Shown: positions 1 to 8,600 of the stretch, piece by piece
How the letters are laid out: every line of letters starts with the position of its first letter
How positions within the stretch are numbered: position 1 is the first letter of the stretch
Source: an uncultured Acidimicrobiales bacterium
GTDB taxonomy: Bacteria > Actinomycetota > Acidimicrobiia > Acidimicrobiales > UBA10347
Assembly: GCA_937941245.1 (NCBI GenBank)
Contig: CALDYC010000077.1
Coordinates: 1-34,826 of the forward strand
Length of the DNA: 34,826 bases
Direction of reading: 5' to 3'
The notes under the pieces: generated by a model
Database searches by the model: none
What the model saw: only the letters and a program-made list of their open reading frames with translations
What the model was told of the DNA's origin: nothing
Translations under genes and position numbers: made by a program

Positions 1-1148
1 TCGTAGTACTGGCTGATCTCATCGCCTGAGTCATACCCCGTGTCGAAGCGAGTACCGAAACCTCCAGGAGCCTTGAGCGAAGTAATCGTGCCAGGGGCAG
101 GCAGAAAGGCGCCTCCGGCTGGGTCCTCAGCATTGATCCGGACCTCGATCGCGTGGCCGTCGATGGTGACATCATCTTGGGTGAACCACAGCGCCTCGCC
201 GCTAGCGACTCGGATCTGGGCTTCGACGAGGTCGATGCCGGTGACGAGTTCGGTGACCGGATGTTCGACCTGAAGTCGCGTGTTCATCTCGAGGTACCAG
301 AACTCGCCGTCCTCGTAGAGAAACTCGATGGTGCCGGCGTTTACGTAATCGCAACCCTTGGCGACAATGACCGCTGCGTCGCCCATAGCGGTGAGGATCG
401 ACTGGTCGATACAGGGCGCCGGTGCTTCTTCAACCAGCTTTTGATGGCGACGCTGAGCCGAGCAATCGCGGGTGCCCAAGTGAACGCAGTTGCCATGGCT
501 GTCTGCGAGTACCTGAACCTCGATGTGTCGAGGCTGGGATAGGTACCGCTCAAGGTAGAGCTCGCCCCGGCCGAAGTAGTTCTCGGCCTCACGGCGTGCG
601 CTGGAAATTGCTGCGTCGATATCGTCGCCGTTGTTGACAACCTTCATGCCCCGTCCGCCGCCGCCGAAAGCGGCCTTGATCGCAACCGGCCAGCCGAACT
701 CTGAGGCAAAATCAGCGACCTGGGTAGCGGAGTCGACCGGGTCTGTGTTTCCGGGGACACCCGCCACATTCACTCGTTCGGCCGCGGCCCGAGCGCTGAG
801 CTTGTCGCCCATGATCTCAATGGCGTCGGGCCCGGGGCCGATGAACGCCACACCCATGTCGGTGACCGCGCGCGCGAAGTCAGCGTTCTCGCTAAAGAAC
901 CCGTACCCCGGATGCACCGCATCGGCGCCGGTCTCGGTGATGATCGCCAAGATCGCTTCGGTGTTGAGGTAGCTCTCTGCTGCGGTCTGTCCGCCAAGCG
1001 ACCAGGCTTCGTCGGCAAGGCGGGTATGCAAAGCCTCTCGATCGAGATCGCTATAGACCGCGACGGTCTGTATCCCTAGGTCTCGGCAGGCTCGAATCAC
1101 CCGGACGGCGATTTCTCCACGGTTGGCCACAAGAATTTTCTCAAACAC
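1..1148 (-). CDS. accC: Biotin carboxylase subunit of acetyl-/propionyl-CoA carboxylase (3' end cut by window)
   Basis: The reverse strand reads as an open frame of 382 codons from GTG at 1148 to the window edge, so the C-terminus is missing. It begins VFEKILVANRGEIAVRVIRA, the classic biotin carboxylase N-terminus. An ATP-grasp glycine loop GGGGRGMKVV, the segment RDCSAQRRHQKLVEEAPAP and the catalytic stretch EMNTRLQVEHPVTE follow in order. These enzymes use ATP and bicarbonate to carboxylate biotin on a carrier domain, the first step of acetyl- or propionyl-CoA carboxylation. Actinobacterial homologues often carry the biotin carrier domain at the C-terminus (roughly 590-660 residues), but whether this one does lies outside the window. 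Its start is only 19 bases from birA on the other strand. The family call is near certain; the acyl-CoA substrate is not determined. Confidence 0.95.
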   Translation of the reverse strand, partial: MFEKILVANRGEIAVRVIRACRDLGIQTVAVYSDLDREALHTRLADEAWSLGGQTAAESYLNTEAILAIITETGADAVHPGYGFFSENADFARAVTDMGVAFIGPGPDAIEIMGDKLSARAAAERVNVAGVPGNTDPVDSATQVADFASEFGWPVAIKAAFGGGGRGMKVVNNGDDIDAAISSARREAENYFGRGELYLERYLSQPRHIEVQVLADSHGNCVHLGTRDCSAQRRHQKLVEEAPAPCIDQSILTAMGDAAVIVAKGCDYVNAGTIEFLYEDGEFWYLEMNTRLQVEHPVTELVTGIDLVEAQIRVASGEALWFTQDDVTIDGHAIEVRINAEDPAGGAFLPAPGTITSLKAPGGFGTRFDTGYDSGDEISQYY

Positions 1149-1154
1149 AGCTTC

Positions 1155-1160
1155 TAGCCT
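1155..1160 (+). promoter_or_regulatory. Putative -10 box of a leaderless birA transcript
   Basis: TAGCCT lies exactly 7 nt before the GTG at 1168. A TANNNT hexamer 6-7 nt before the start codon is the actinobacterial pattern for transcripts starting at the first base of the coding region. No ribosome binding site precedes this GTG. The position helped choose the start, so it is not independent support here. Confidence 0.45.
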
Positions 1161-1167
1161 GCCAGAT

Positions 1168-1950
1168 GTGAGCGGCAGAACCCGAAGCGATGCTGAGAGA
1201 TTTCTTAGAGCGGGTTTGATCGGTACCGGTTTCACCGACGTCCGCTGGGTCGACGAGGTCGAGTCGACCAACACAGACGTACGTCTTGGAACACAACCGG
1301 GAGCCGGTAGGAGCGTGCTTGTCGCCGACCATCAGACGCGAGGTCGCGGACGTCGCGGTAGATCCTGGACCGCCCCACCTGGGTCGGCTCTGCTGATGTC
1401 GGTGCTTCTGGCAGACCGAGTCGCTACCGATGCATTCTGGAGCGTCGCTGCATTGTCAGTCGCCTTGCAATCGGCACTACAGACACACGGTGTCGATGCG
1501 ACTATCAAGTGGCCAAACGATGTACTTGTCGCGGATCGCAAACTGGCCGGTGTCCTCGCCGAGATGCACGGCGCCACGCTCGTCGTCGGCGTCGGGGTAA
1601 ATGTCCATCGGCCGGCACATGGGTCGGCAGAACTCTCAGACATTGCCACGTGGGTCGACGACCACCTATCCGAAGCACCGAGTCGGCCCCGTTTGCGTGA
1701 GGAGCTTGCTGTCGCTGTGCTGAATGGCTTTGATCACTGGCTCGAGTGTGGCCACGACGAACTGGTCGAACGTTGGACGCTCGGTTGCTCAACACTTGGT
1801 CAACGGGTGCGGGTCGAACGTGGAACCGGTTCGGTCGTAGGCATTGCGGAAGGTGTCGACGGGACCGGAGCGCTGATTGTTGACGGCGCTGATGGCCGCG
1901 TTGTTCACCACGTCGGCGATGTTGTGCACCTGCGGCCTATCGCACCGTGA
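1168..1950 (+). CDS. birA: Biotin--[biotin carboxyl-carrier protein] ligase, no N-terminal HTH
   Basis: The 260-residue product has the biotin protein ligase order: VDEVESTNTDV near the N-terminus, the biotin/ATP loop GRGRRGRSW, KWPNDVLV, KLAGVLAE, and a C-terminal SH3-like part (GQRVRVERGTGSVVG). It activates biotin as biotinyl-AMP and transfers it to the carrier lysine of biotin-dependent carboxylases. The neighbouring divergent carboxylase gene is an obvious client. There is no DNA-binding domain before the catalytic domain, so this is a class I ligase that should not act as a repressor. GTG 1168 was chosen because the frame's earlier TTG codon at 1123 would overlap the carboxylase start and adds residues unlike the family, and because a TAGCCT box sits 7 nt upstream. 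Confidence 0.93.
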   Translation: MSGRTRSDAERFLRAGLIGTGFTDVRWVDEVESTNTDVRLGTQPGAGRSVLVADHQTRGRGRRGRSWTAPPGSALLMSVLLADRVATDAFWSVAALSVALQSALQTHGVDATIKWPNDVLVADRKLAGVLAEMHGATLVVGVGVNVHRPAHGSAELSDIATWVDDHLSEAPSRPRLREELAVAVLNGFDHWLECGHDELVERWTLGCSTLGQRVRVERGTGSVVGIAEGVDGTGALIVDGADGRVVHHVGDVVHLRPIAP

Positions 1951-1971
1951 AACCGGATAGCGTTGTTGGCC

Positions 1972-2949
1972 ATGGCTGACGACACTACGTGGTCCGAAAA
2001 GGGCCGTTCTGGCGGACGCGGCAAGCGCCCCGCAAAGGACACCCCTGACGGAAATCTCGACGATTCTGCGACCAGTTCGGTCGTGCGCCGCCCGTCCGGC
2101 GATGCTGGCGCGAAGAAGGTCGCTCGTGCGGCGGCCACGGCTGGCCAGCGCGACGTTTCGCTGCAGTCCCGGCTCGGTTTCCCCGCTCTCGTAGCGGCAA
2201 TCTGCCTGGTCGGCATTGGCGTGGTGTTCTACGCCTGGAGCACGCGTGATGCCCTCGTGCGTCCAACCCAGAGCGACCACTTTCATGCGGTGTACGGCGT
2301 GTACGACTGCACCCTCGACACCGAAGACAAGTACGTGCCTCCGTTCCAATCCGCTCGGGACCAGACCGGCATCCACTCCCATGGCGACGGGTTGATTCAC
2401 ATTCATCCGTTCTTCGAGCTGTCATCTGGCTCGCGTGCGCAAATGACTCATTTCTTTGACGAGATGGGCGTCGACATGACGCCAGACGCCATCACGTTGG
2501 ACAACGGACAGGTTCTCGAAGCTGGCACTGAGTGCGCCGACGGCAGTGGGCCAGCAGTGATCAAGGTGCTGCACTGGGACTTCGACTTTGAGGCGATGGC
2601 GGACGATCCACCTGCACCGACAGAGATCACCGAGAATTTCCGAGATATCAAGTTCGACAACGACCGTGAGGTCTACATCTTTGCGTTCGCGGCAGAAGGT
2701 ACTGACGTTCCTCTTCCTCCAGCGCAGCGCTTTGATCAGCTGAACAACACGAGCCCGGCGATTGCGTGGGAACGCACCGACGACGCAGGCAACTTGGTGC
2801 CGAATGACACCGGCGTCACCGTGCAGGGCGAGACCGAAGATGGCGAGATCATCGAAGGTAGCGACACCCCCGATGAGGACATCACGGTTGATGAGGGCAG
2901 CGACGACGATGGCAGCGACGATGAGGGCAGCGACGACGTCGACGGCTGA
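1972..2949 (+). CDS. Histidine-rich single-pass membrane protein, unknown function
   Basis: I do not recognise a named function. The 325-residue product has a charged, low-complexity cytoplasmic N-terminus (1-65) and one transmembrane segment at about 70-89. The extracytoplasmic domain is dense in histidine: H103 and H105 in DHFH, then H135, H137, H143 and H145 in GIHSHGDGLIHIHPF. Cysteines at about 113 (YDC) and in TEC could form a disulfide. The C-terminus is a repetitive acidic tail of D, E, G and S. From memory, a similar D-H-x-H...G-I-H-x-H-G-D-G...H-I-H-P-F arrangement recurs in uncharacterised actinobacterial membrane proteins. Metal binding is inference. ATG 1972 is preferred over TTG 1963; a TAGCGT hexamer lies 8 nt before it. 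The gene ends at a strong terminator. Confidence 0.85.
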   Translation: MADDTTWSEKGRSGGRGKRPAKDTPDGNLDDSATSSVVRRPSGDAGAKKVARAAATAGQRDVSLQSRLGFPALVAAICLVGIGVVFYAWSTRDALVRPTQSDHFHAVYGVYDCTLDTEDKYVPPFQSARDQTGIHSHGDGLIHIHPFFELSSGSRAQMTHFFDEMGVDMTPDAITLDNGQVLEAGTECADGSGPAVIKVLHWDFDFEAMADDPPAPTEITENFRDIKFDNDREVYIFAFAAEGTDVPLPPAQRFDQLNNTSPAIAWERTDDAGNLVPNDTGVTVQGETEDGEIIEGSDTPDEDITVDEGSDDDGSDDEGSDDVDG

Positions 2950-2990
2950 TGGTCAGCGGACGACAACGTCCGCAACCGCATGCTTTACAC

Positions 2991-3030
2991 ACAGACCAGC
3001 GGCTTTGACCGCTGGTCTGTTGCGTTTTGC
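2991..3030 (+). terminator. Rho-independent terminator
   Basis: Bases 2991-3002 and 3009-3020 form a perfect 12-bp stem with a 6-base loop (CTTTGA), followed by a T-rich run around 3024-3027. It lies 42 bases after the His-rich membrane protein gene, in the convergent gap before the nucleotidyltransferase gene. The T tract favours termination on the plus strand. Confidence 0.85.
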
Positions 3031-3062
3031 TGTGCAGTGACGTTTTGCTGTGAGCCGGGTGT

Positions 3063-3545
3063 CTACAGACCCAGTTCGTCAATGAGCCGAGAGCTCGAGT
3101 CGGCCTTGTCGTTGCCACCCATATCGAACACCATCTCGATGCCGTGACGATCGCACACGGCTGTCTCCGGCACGACGACGCCGTCTTTGCGATCACCGCC
3201 ATTGCCAAACACGATGCGGTGATTCGGGAATCGCTGGGCAATGTGCTCAATCGAAGCACACACGGTTGCATCGTCATCGACAGCAACCATTGCGTGATCC
3301 ACCGCCCGCAACGCGTGCACAATGCGCAGGCGGTCGGCCTCATCGATCACGACCCGGCCCTTTTTGAGAACCTGCTGAGCGTTGTTGTTTACAATCACAA
3401 ACAGCTCGTCGCCAGCGGCCTCGCCGCCCTCGACGAGATCGAGGTGCCCGACATGCAGCGGGCTGAAGTACCCGCTGATAATGACCAGTGTGGGTCGTTC
3501 GCTTGCTGATGCGTCACGTGTTGATGAGTCAGCAGTAGATGTCAT
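3063..3545 (-). CDS. Small cytidylyltransferase-like nucleotidyltransferase
   Basis: The 160-residue product carries the nucleotidyltransferase signature HVGH in the context YFSPLHVGHLDLVEGG, and ends with KADSSSRLIDEL, similar to the C-terminal serine-rich motif of the family. Such enzymes transfer a nucleotide from CTP or ATP to a phosphorylated substrate and include glycerol-3-phosphate cytidylyltransferase and heptose-1-phosphate adenylyltransferase. The substrate here cannot be read from the sequence. It is the last gene of the cofD-cofE operon, 8 bases after the cofE stop, with a good AAGGAG site before its ATG. This placement suggests, but does not show, a role linked to F420 or to a phosphorylated cofactor precursor. 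It is not the guanylyltransferase CofC/FbiD, which lacks an HxGH motif. Confidence 0.85.
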   Translation of the reverse strand: MTSTADSSTRDASASERPTLVIISGYFSPLHVGHLDLVEGGEAAGDELFVIVNNNAQQVLKKGRVVIDEADRLRIVHALRAVDHAMVAVDDDATVCASIEHIAQRFPNHRIVFGNGGDRKDGVVVPETAVCDRHGIEMVFDMGGNDKADSSSRLIDELGL

Positions 3546-3553
3546 GATGCTCC

Positions 3554-4249
3554 TTAACGGAAGAGGTCATCGGCGGGGTCCCGCACGATGTCTTCGACAA
3601 CCGAGGAGCTTCCGAACCACTCATCGGGGCCGCCACGGATTATGCCGACCGGGCAGCCGGTTGTCTTTCCCATTGCCAGTTCCGCTGCGGCTGACAACTC
3701 GTCGACAAGCGCCACTTCGGTGACCTGCATGGTGCGACCGAGGGCATCGGGTGTACCTCGCAGATCGAGAATGGCTCGAACACCGGCGCAGCCAATCGCC
3801 ACGTCGGTCACCCCCCGCCGCCATGGGCGGCCGAACGTGTCCGAGATCACGACGCCGACATCAATGTTGTGACGACCGGCAATGGCATCGCGGATCCGTC
3901 GAGCGGACCGGTCGCTGTCTTCGGGCAGAAGTGCAGCAGTACCCGATGCAACATTTGATAGATCGATGCCGGCGTTCGCGCAGACAAAACCATGCTTGGT
4001 TTGGCTGATGATGAGCTCGCCGCGCCGTCGCAGGATGCGGACCGACTCTCGTTCGACGAACGGTTTGTGGCTCAGCGGGTCGTCCGGGTCGATAGCGACC
4101 ATGGCCCCTTCGGCTTTGGACACGATCTTTTGGGTTACGACGACGATGTCGTGGTGCTGAAGCTGGACAGCGTCAACAATCATGGCGGCAATGTCGTCAC
4201 CGCGGGTGATTTCGGGCAAACCTTCGACGGGGAAGATCTCAAGTCGCAT
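3554..4249 (-). CDS. cofE: Coenzyme F420:L-glutamate ligase, single domain
   Basis: The 231-residue product matches the CofE family: it starts MRLEIFPVEGLPEITRGDD, contains VVVTQKIVSKAEG, a TKHGFVCANAGID stretch and SDTFGRPWRRG. CofE adds L-glutamate residues to F420-0 using GTP. In mycobacteria the homologue FbiB is fused to a C-terminal FMN-binding nitroreductase domain that reduces dehydro-F420-0. That domain is absent here: the protein stops at about the length of the archaeal CofE. The reductase step must be encoded elsewhere, or the pathway must use a precursor that does not need it. It starts 6 bases after the cofD stop with a GAGG ribosome binding site. It is the third gene of a four-gene minus-strand operon. 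Confidence 0.95.
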   Translation of the reverse strand: MRLEIFPVEGLPEITRGDDIAAMIVDAVQLQHHDIVVVTQKIVSKAEGAMVAIDPDDPLSHKPFVERESVRILRRRGELIISQTKHGFVCANAGIDLSNVASGTAALLPEDSDRSARRIRDAIAGRHNIDVGVVISDTFGRPWRRGVTDVAIGCAGVRAILDLRGTPDALGRTMQVTEVALVDELSAAAELAMGKTTGCPVGIIRGGPDEWFGSSSVVEDIVRDPADDLFR

Positions 4250-4255
4250 GGTGGT

Positions 4256-5209
4256 TCATCCTCGGTGAGTAGCGGCATCGATCGCAACCTGGGCGAGGTG
4301 TGCAGCGACATCGGGTTCGGTCATCATGGTGTTGGTGACGGTTGGTGTGACATCGAATTCCCGACAACGGGCGGCGAGTTCAGCGTCAGCGGTGTCGATC
4401 ACGATGTGCGCAGCGACGTCGGCATAGATGGCGGCAACGCCAACTGCCGACACTTCATGCCCCAAAGACCGAAGCAGATCCGCCGCCGGACCTTTCACTG
4501 CACTGCCGCCGATGATCGGCGATACCACGACGGTTGACCGTCGCCGAGCCGCAACCTGCTCACGCAATCCACCCAATGACAGCACTGGGGCGATCGACAC
4601 AATGGGATTGCTGGGTGCAATCACCACAACATCGCAGGTGTCGATTGCTCGCAGCACCGCAGCACTGGGGGTCGCCTGGTCAGCTCCGTCAAAGTGCACC
4701 GCCTTGACCGGGTCGGCGTGGCGGCGCTCGACGAAGTAGCGCTGAAAGTCGATGGTCTCGTCGGTGTCGAGGGTGATGCGCGTGCGAACGGTGTCATCGG
4801 TCATCGGCAAGATGTTCAGTTCAAGACCCCATGCTTGGGCGATTTCTGCGGTCACCTCGGTCAGTGTTGCCCCCTCGCTGAGCCGCTGGGTTCGGTAGAG
4901 GTGGGTGCCGAGATCCCGGTCGCCGAGCCCGAACCACGACTCGCCGCCGTACAGATCCAGGACAGATCGGGCCTGCCACGTCTCGCCGGTAAGACCCCAT
5001 CCGGTTTCATGATTGATCTGTCCGGCGAGGGTGTACGTGCAGGTATCGAGGTCCGGGCTGATCGACAGACCATGAAGCACCATGTCGTCAGCAGTGTTCA
5101 CAATAGCGGTGACGTTCGCGGCGGGCACAACCTGCAGCAGCCCGGTCAAAAATCGAGCTGCGCCAACCCCGCCGCACAGAACAGCGACCGACAGCTGATT
5201 GGTGTTCAC
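4256..5209 (-). CDS. cofD: 2-phospho-L-lactate transferase (F420-0 synthase)
   Basis: The 317-residue product has the CofD/FbiA hallmarks: a nucleotide-binding N-terminus CGGVGAARFLTGL, the NTADDMVLHGLSISPDLDT segment that binds the acceptor Fo and metal, GWGLTGETW, and APSNPIVSIAPVL. The enzyme joins the phospholactyl (or related) group from an activated guanosine donor to Fo, making F420-0 or its dehydro form. Its GTG start at 5209 overlaps the stop of the upstream 110-residue ORF by 4 bases (GTGA), so translation is probably coupled. Fo synthase (cofG/cofH or fbiC) and the donor-forming guanylyltransferase are not in the window. Confidence 0.96.
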   Translation of the reverse strand: MNTNQLSVAVLCGGVGAARFLTGLLQVVPAANVTAIVNTADDMVLHGLSISPDLDTCTYTLAGQINHETGWGLTGETWQARSVLDLYGGESWFGLGDRDLGTHLYRTQRLSEGATLTEVTAEIAQAWGLELNILPMTDDTVRTRITLDTDETIDFQRYFVERRHADPVKAVHFDGADQATPSAAVLRAIDTCDVVVIAPSNPIVSIAPVLSLGGLREQVAARRRSTVVVSPIIGGSAVKGPAADLLRSLGHEVSAVGVAAIYADVAAHIVIDTADAELAARCREFDVTPTVTNTMMTEPDVAAHLAQVAIDAATHRG

Positions 5210-5538
5210 GTGCGAACGGTGAGGCCCGATAGGCGCAACAACTCGGGTCCACCTTTGGCAATCGCCGGGGCAGCCCGCTCTAGTCGCTCGCGGTGTGGTT
5301 CGGGTAACACCGTCGCCGTTGCAGCCGCCGCTGCTGCGAGCACCTGCGAGGCAGGTGTCGCCGTGGCTTCGATCATGTCGATTGCCAAATCGACGATTGG
5401 TTCAACCTGCGGGAATTCTTCAACGATCGAACGCCGGGTGACGTTCACTTGCCGCAGCCCCAGAATCGTCAGCCCGATGCCCACCTCGAGCAGTTCTCGC
5501 AGCGGTTCAGGCTGAGTCTCTGCATCTTCTTTGGCCAC
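5206..5538 (-). CDS. 110-residue helical protein, first gene of the F420 operon, unknown
   Basis: I do not recognise this protein. The 110 residues start VAKEDAETQPEPLRELLEVG and are predicted mostly helical. They include an amphipathic stretch (ELLEVGIGLTILGLRQ), a PIVDLAIDMIEA segment and an alanine-rich run near residue 70. No signal peptide or metal motif is visible. The 4-base overlap of its stop with the cofD start is good evidence that it is a real gene of the operon. The open frame continues upstream to 5649, but GTG 5538 is preferred because TAGACT stands exactly 7 nt before it, and the upstream residues look like noncoding sequence. It could be an assembly or regulatory partner of the F420 enzymes, or an unrelated passenger. 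Confidence 0.7.
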   Translation of the reverse strand: MAKEDAETQPEPLRELLEVGIGLTILGLRQVNVTRRSIVEEFPQVEPIVDLAIDMIEATATPASQVLAAAAAATATVLPEPHRERLERAAPAIAKGGPELLRLSGLTVRT

Positions 5539-5545
5539 GACAACG

Positions 5546-5551
5546 AGTCTA
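5546..5551 (-). promoter_or_regulatory. Putative -10 box driving the cofD operon (leaderless)
   Basis: TAGACT on the minus strand is 7 nt before the GTG at 5538. It lies in the 142-base divergent gap between this operon and the glycosyltransferase gene. The fit to TANNNT-N7-start suggests a leaderless first gene, with later operon genes using ribosome binding sites. Confidence 0.5.
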
Positions 5552-5680
5552 CGGGCAGACCTTCGATGCCCCGAGATCGGTGCCTGCAGCCACTTGGCAG
5601 AAATCCCGTGCATCGTCGGACTGGGACATGGCCTGGGGGTACTCCGCACTGCCGCCCGGGGTCACTACTCTCGTGCCACT

Positions 5681-8600
5681 GTGGTCGACCAGTCGACGCC
5701 GCTTCCAGGCGCGCCAAACGTTCTAACTGAACCGTCTGTCAGCTCGACGCGCCCGACATCGACATCGAACCCATTGGTCACGGTTGTCCTCGTCGCCCAC
5801 AACCCCGGTGCGTGGTTCGAAGAGGTGCTTCGATCGATCCGCGGCCAGGACTATCCATCACTCGATCTTGTGGTCATCGATGCCGCTAGCGACATCGCGG
5901 TGACACCGCGGGTGCACGATGTGCTTCCCGAAGCAACGATTGTGCCGTTGGTCGCAAATCAGGGCTTCGCGAAGAACGCCAACGTCATCCTCGATCACGG
6001 CACGATCGGCCGGTACCTGCTGATCTGTCATGACGACGTCGCTCTCGGTCAGGACTGCGTGCGTCGCCTGGTCGAAGAAGCAACCCGGTCGAACGCCGGC
6101 ATCGTTGGTCCGAAGCTGCTCGATTGGAGCGAACCTCGACGTTTGCTCCACGTCGGCCTGAGCTGTGACAAGACCGGGCAGGTCGCTGACATCGCCGAAC
6201 CTGGCGAATACGACCAGGAACAACACGATGCGGTTCGCGATGTGTTTGCAGTCCCAGGCGCAGTCACGCTCGTCCGAAGCGACCTCTTCGGCGCTCTCGG
6301 CGGGTTCGACGAGGGGATTGAGGTGCAGGGCGAAGACATGGACCTCTGCTGGCGGGCACATGTTCTCGGCGCCCGGGTGCTCATCAATCCAGCAGCCACG
6401 GCCCGCCATCGCGAGGACCTGAGCAGCCGACTCGTCGGCTATGACCGGTCAAACTTTCAACGGCGACACCGCATTCGGTCGGTGCTGTCGAACTACGGGC
6501 TGTGGCACACCATTCGAGTCGTGCCGCAGACGATCTTCCTATCGCTATTCGCCATGGTCGCAGCGCTGCTTCAGGGCCGGATCAGTGAAGTGCGTGATAT
6601 TGCCCAAGCGTGGATATGGAACCTCGTCCGGCTTCCCTCGATCATCTCTAGGCGGCGCAAACTGTCGCGGATCCGGCGAGTCGCAGACACCGAAGTCAGA
6701 GCCTTGCAGGTCGCCGGATTCCAAGGTGTGCAGAGTTGGCGACGTCAACGTGCGGACCGTCGCGCCGAAACATTCGAAACCGTTTCAGCTACCGAGGCAC
6801 TCGCCGTCCATCGCCATCGACGCCGATGGAATCAGATTGTCGGGTTCACGTGGGTTGCCACTACCGCTGTGGTGCTATTCGGAAGCCGACGTCTATGGCT
6901 TGATGGCATTCCCGTGATGAACGAGTTCGTTTCGTTCCCAGACACGCCCGGATCCCTGCTTGCCGAATGGGGCACAACGTGGCGAAGCGCAGGTCTCGGC
7001 AGCGAGGGCCCCGGATCGTTGTTGCACTTCGTCATAGGGTTCGGCGGCATCGGCTTCTTCGGCCAGATGGGTCTGTTGCGAACCGTTTTGATCCTGGGCC
7101 TCATTGCAGCCGGAGCGATCGGTGCGTTCCGCATGCTCAGCCCGTTCGAGTCTGCTCAGGCACAAATTGTGGCGCTCGTCGTATACGTTGCCGCTCCGCT
7201 TCCTTACAACAGCTTGCATTCGGGCAGTTGGGGGGCCCTGATCTGTTACGCCGCGTTGCCGTGGCTTGCGAAGCGCTTAGCAACTGCTGCCCAACTTGCG
7301 CCGTTCGGCGACGAAGATCCGACGATGAGTCGTCGCGTGCTCGACACGATCGCTCTCGCAATGCTGATGGCGGCCGCAGCACTGGTCGAACCGCTCATAG
7401 CGATTGTCATAGCCGTACTTGTTGCGGGTTGGATCGTTGGCGGTCTGGCAACGCGATCGGTAGGCGGGCTCGGCCGGATGATTGCGATCGCGGTGGTCGC
7501 AGGGCTCGGTGCCGTCGTGCTCTTGCTGCCGGAGCTGCTACATCTTTGGCAGTCCGGCGCCGAACGCAACCTGCTGGGCGAAGTAGGCGGCTCGGACGAC
7601 CAGTCGTCGTTGCTTGAGTTGTTCCGTCTGGCCAGCGGCCCGCACGGAAGGTCAGTGCTGGGCTGGGCGCTTCCGGTTGTCCCAGCCTTGGCGATGATCG
7701 TGGCTTTCGGGCAGCGTCTGGTGTGGGCAGTCCGGAGCTTGTTCGTCGTCGTCGGCGCCGTCGCATTGGCGTGGATGTCGTCGAGCGGACGTCTTGGCCT
7801 CGAGTTCGCATCTGAAGAGGTCCTTCTCGCTCCAGCTGCCCTTGGATTTGCCTTTGCCGCCGGCATGACAGCGGTTGCGTTCGCACGTGATCTTCGCCGG
7901 TACCGATTCGGTTGGCGCCAACTGGTGCCGTTCCTCGCTCTGGCCGCACTTGGAGCCACCGCCCTTGCGGGATTACAAGGATCGGTACAAGGCCGGTTCG
8001 AAGTTGCCGAGGGTGGCTACGAGACCGTGCTCGGCTTCCTTGACGACAAAGCACCGGCCCACGCGCGCATTGCGTGGATCGGCGACGCCGATGTACTGCC
8101 GGTTCCAGGATGGGAGTACGACGACACGCTGTCGTGGAGCCTGACTCAGGCTCGCACTCCAACCATTCTCGACGGGCTCCGCCCGGTGGCGGACGACGTC
8201 GCCGTAGATATCCGAGACACGATCGAACAGACCCTTGCGGGTTCATCGGGACGACTTGGCCAACAACTCGCGCTGTACGGGGTCCGCTACGTCATCCTCG
8301 TCGAGTCGAACGCTCCCGACCCGTTTGGCACGATCGAAGCGCCAATTCCACCGGCGATTGCTGAACGCCTGGGCGAACAACTCGACCTGGTCAAGGTCAA
8401 GGTTCGTGAGGGAGCAACGATCTACGAGAACCGCTCCTATGTGCCGATTGTCGCCGCATTTCCGCAGCGAACGATCACAGCCGCATCGATTGACGAGCCA
8501 CGTGCTGCGCTCGGGACATCGTACGCGCTCGCATTGCCGACGGTCCGTTCGCTCCGCTCCTACGAGGGTGCGTGGGTTGGTGGCGAGCTGTACTTCAGCA

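Noticed and set aside
3023-3052. 12-base direct repeat CGTTTTGCTGTG at 3023 and 3041
   Set aside because: Two copies only, next to the terminator; too little to assign a role.
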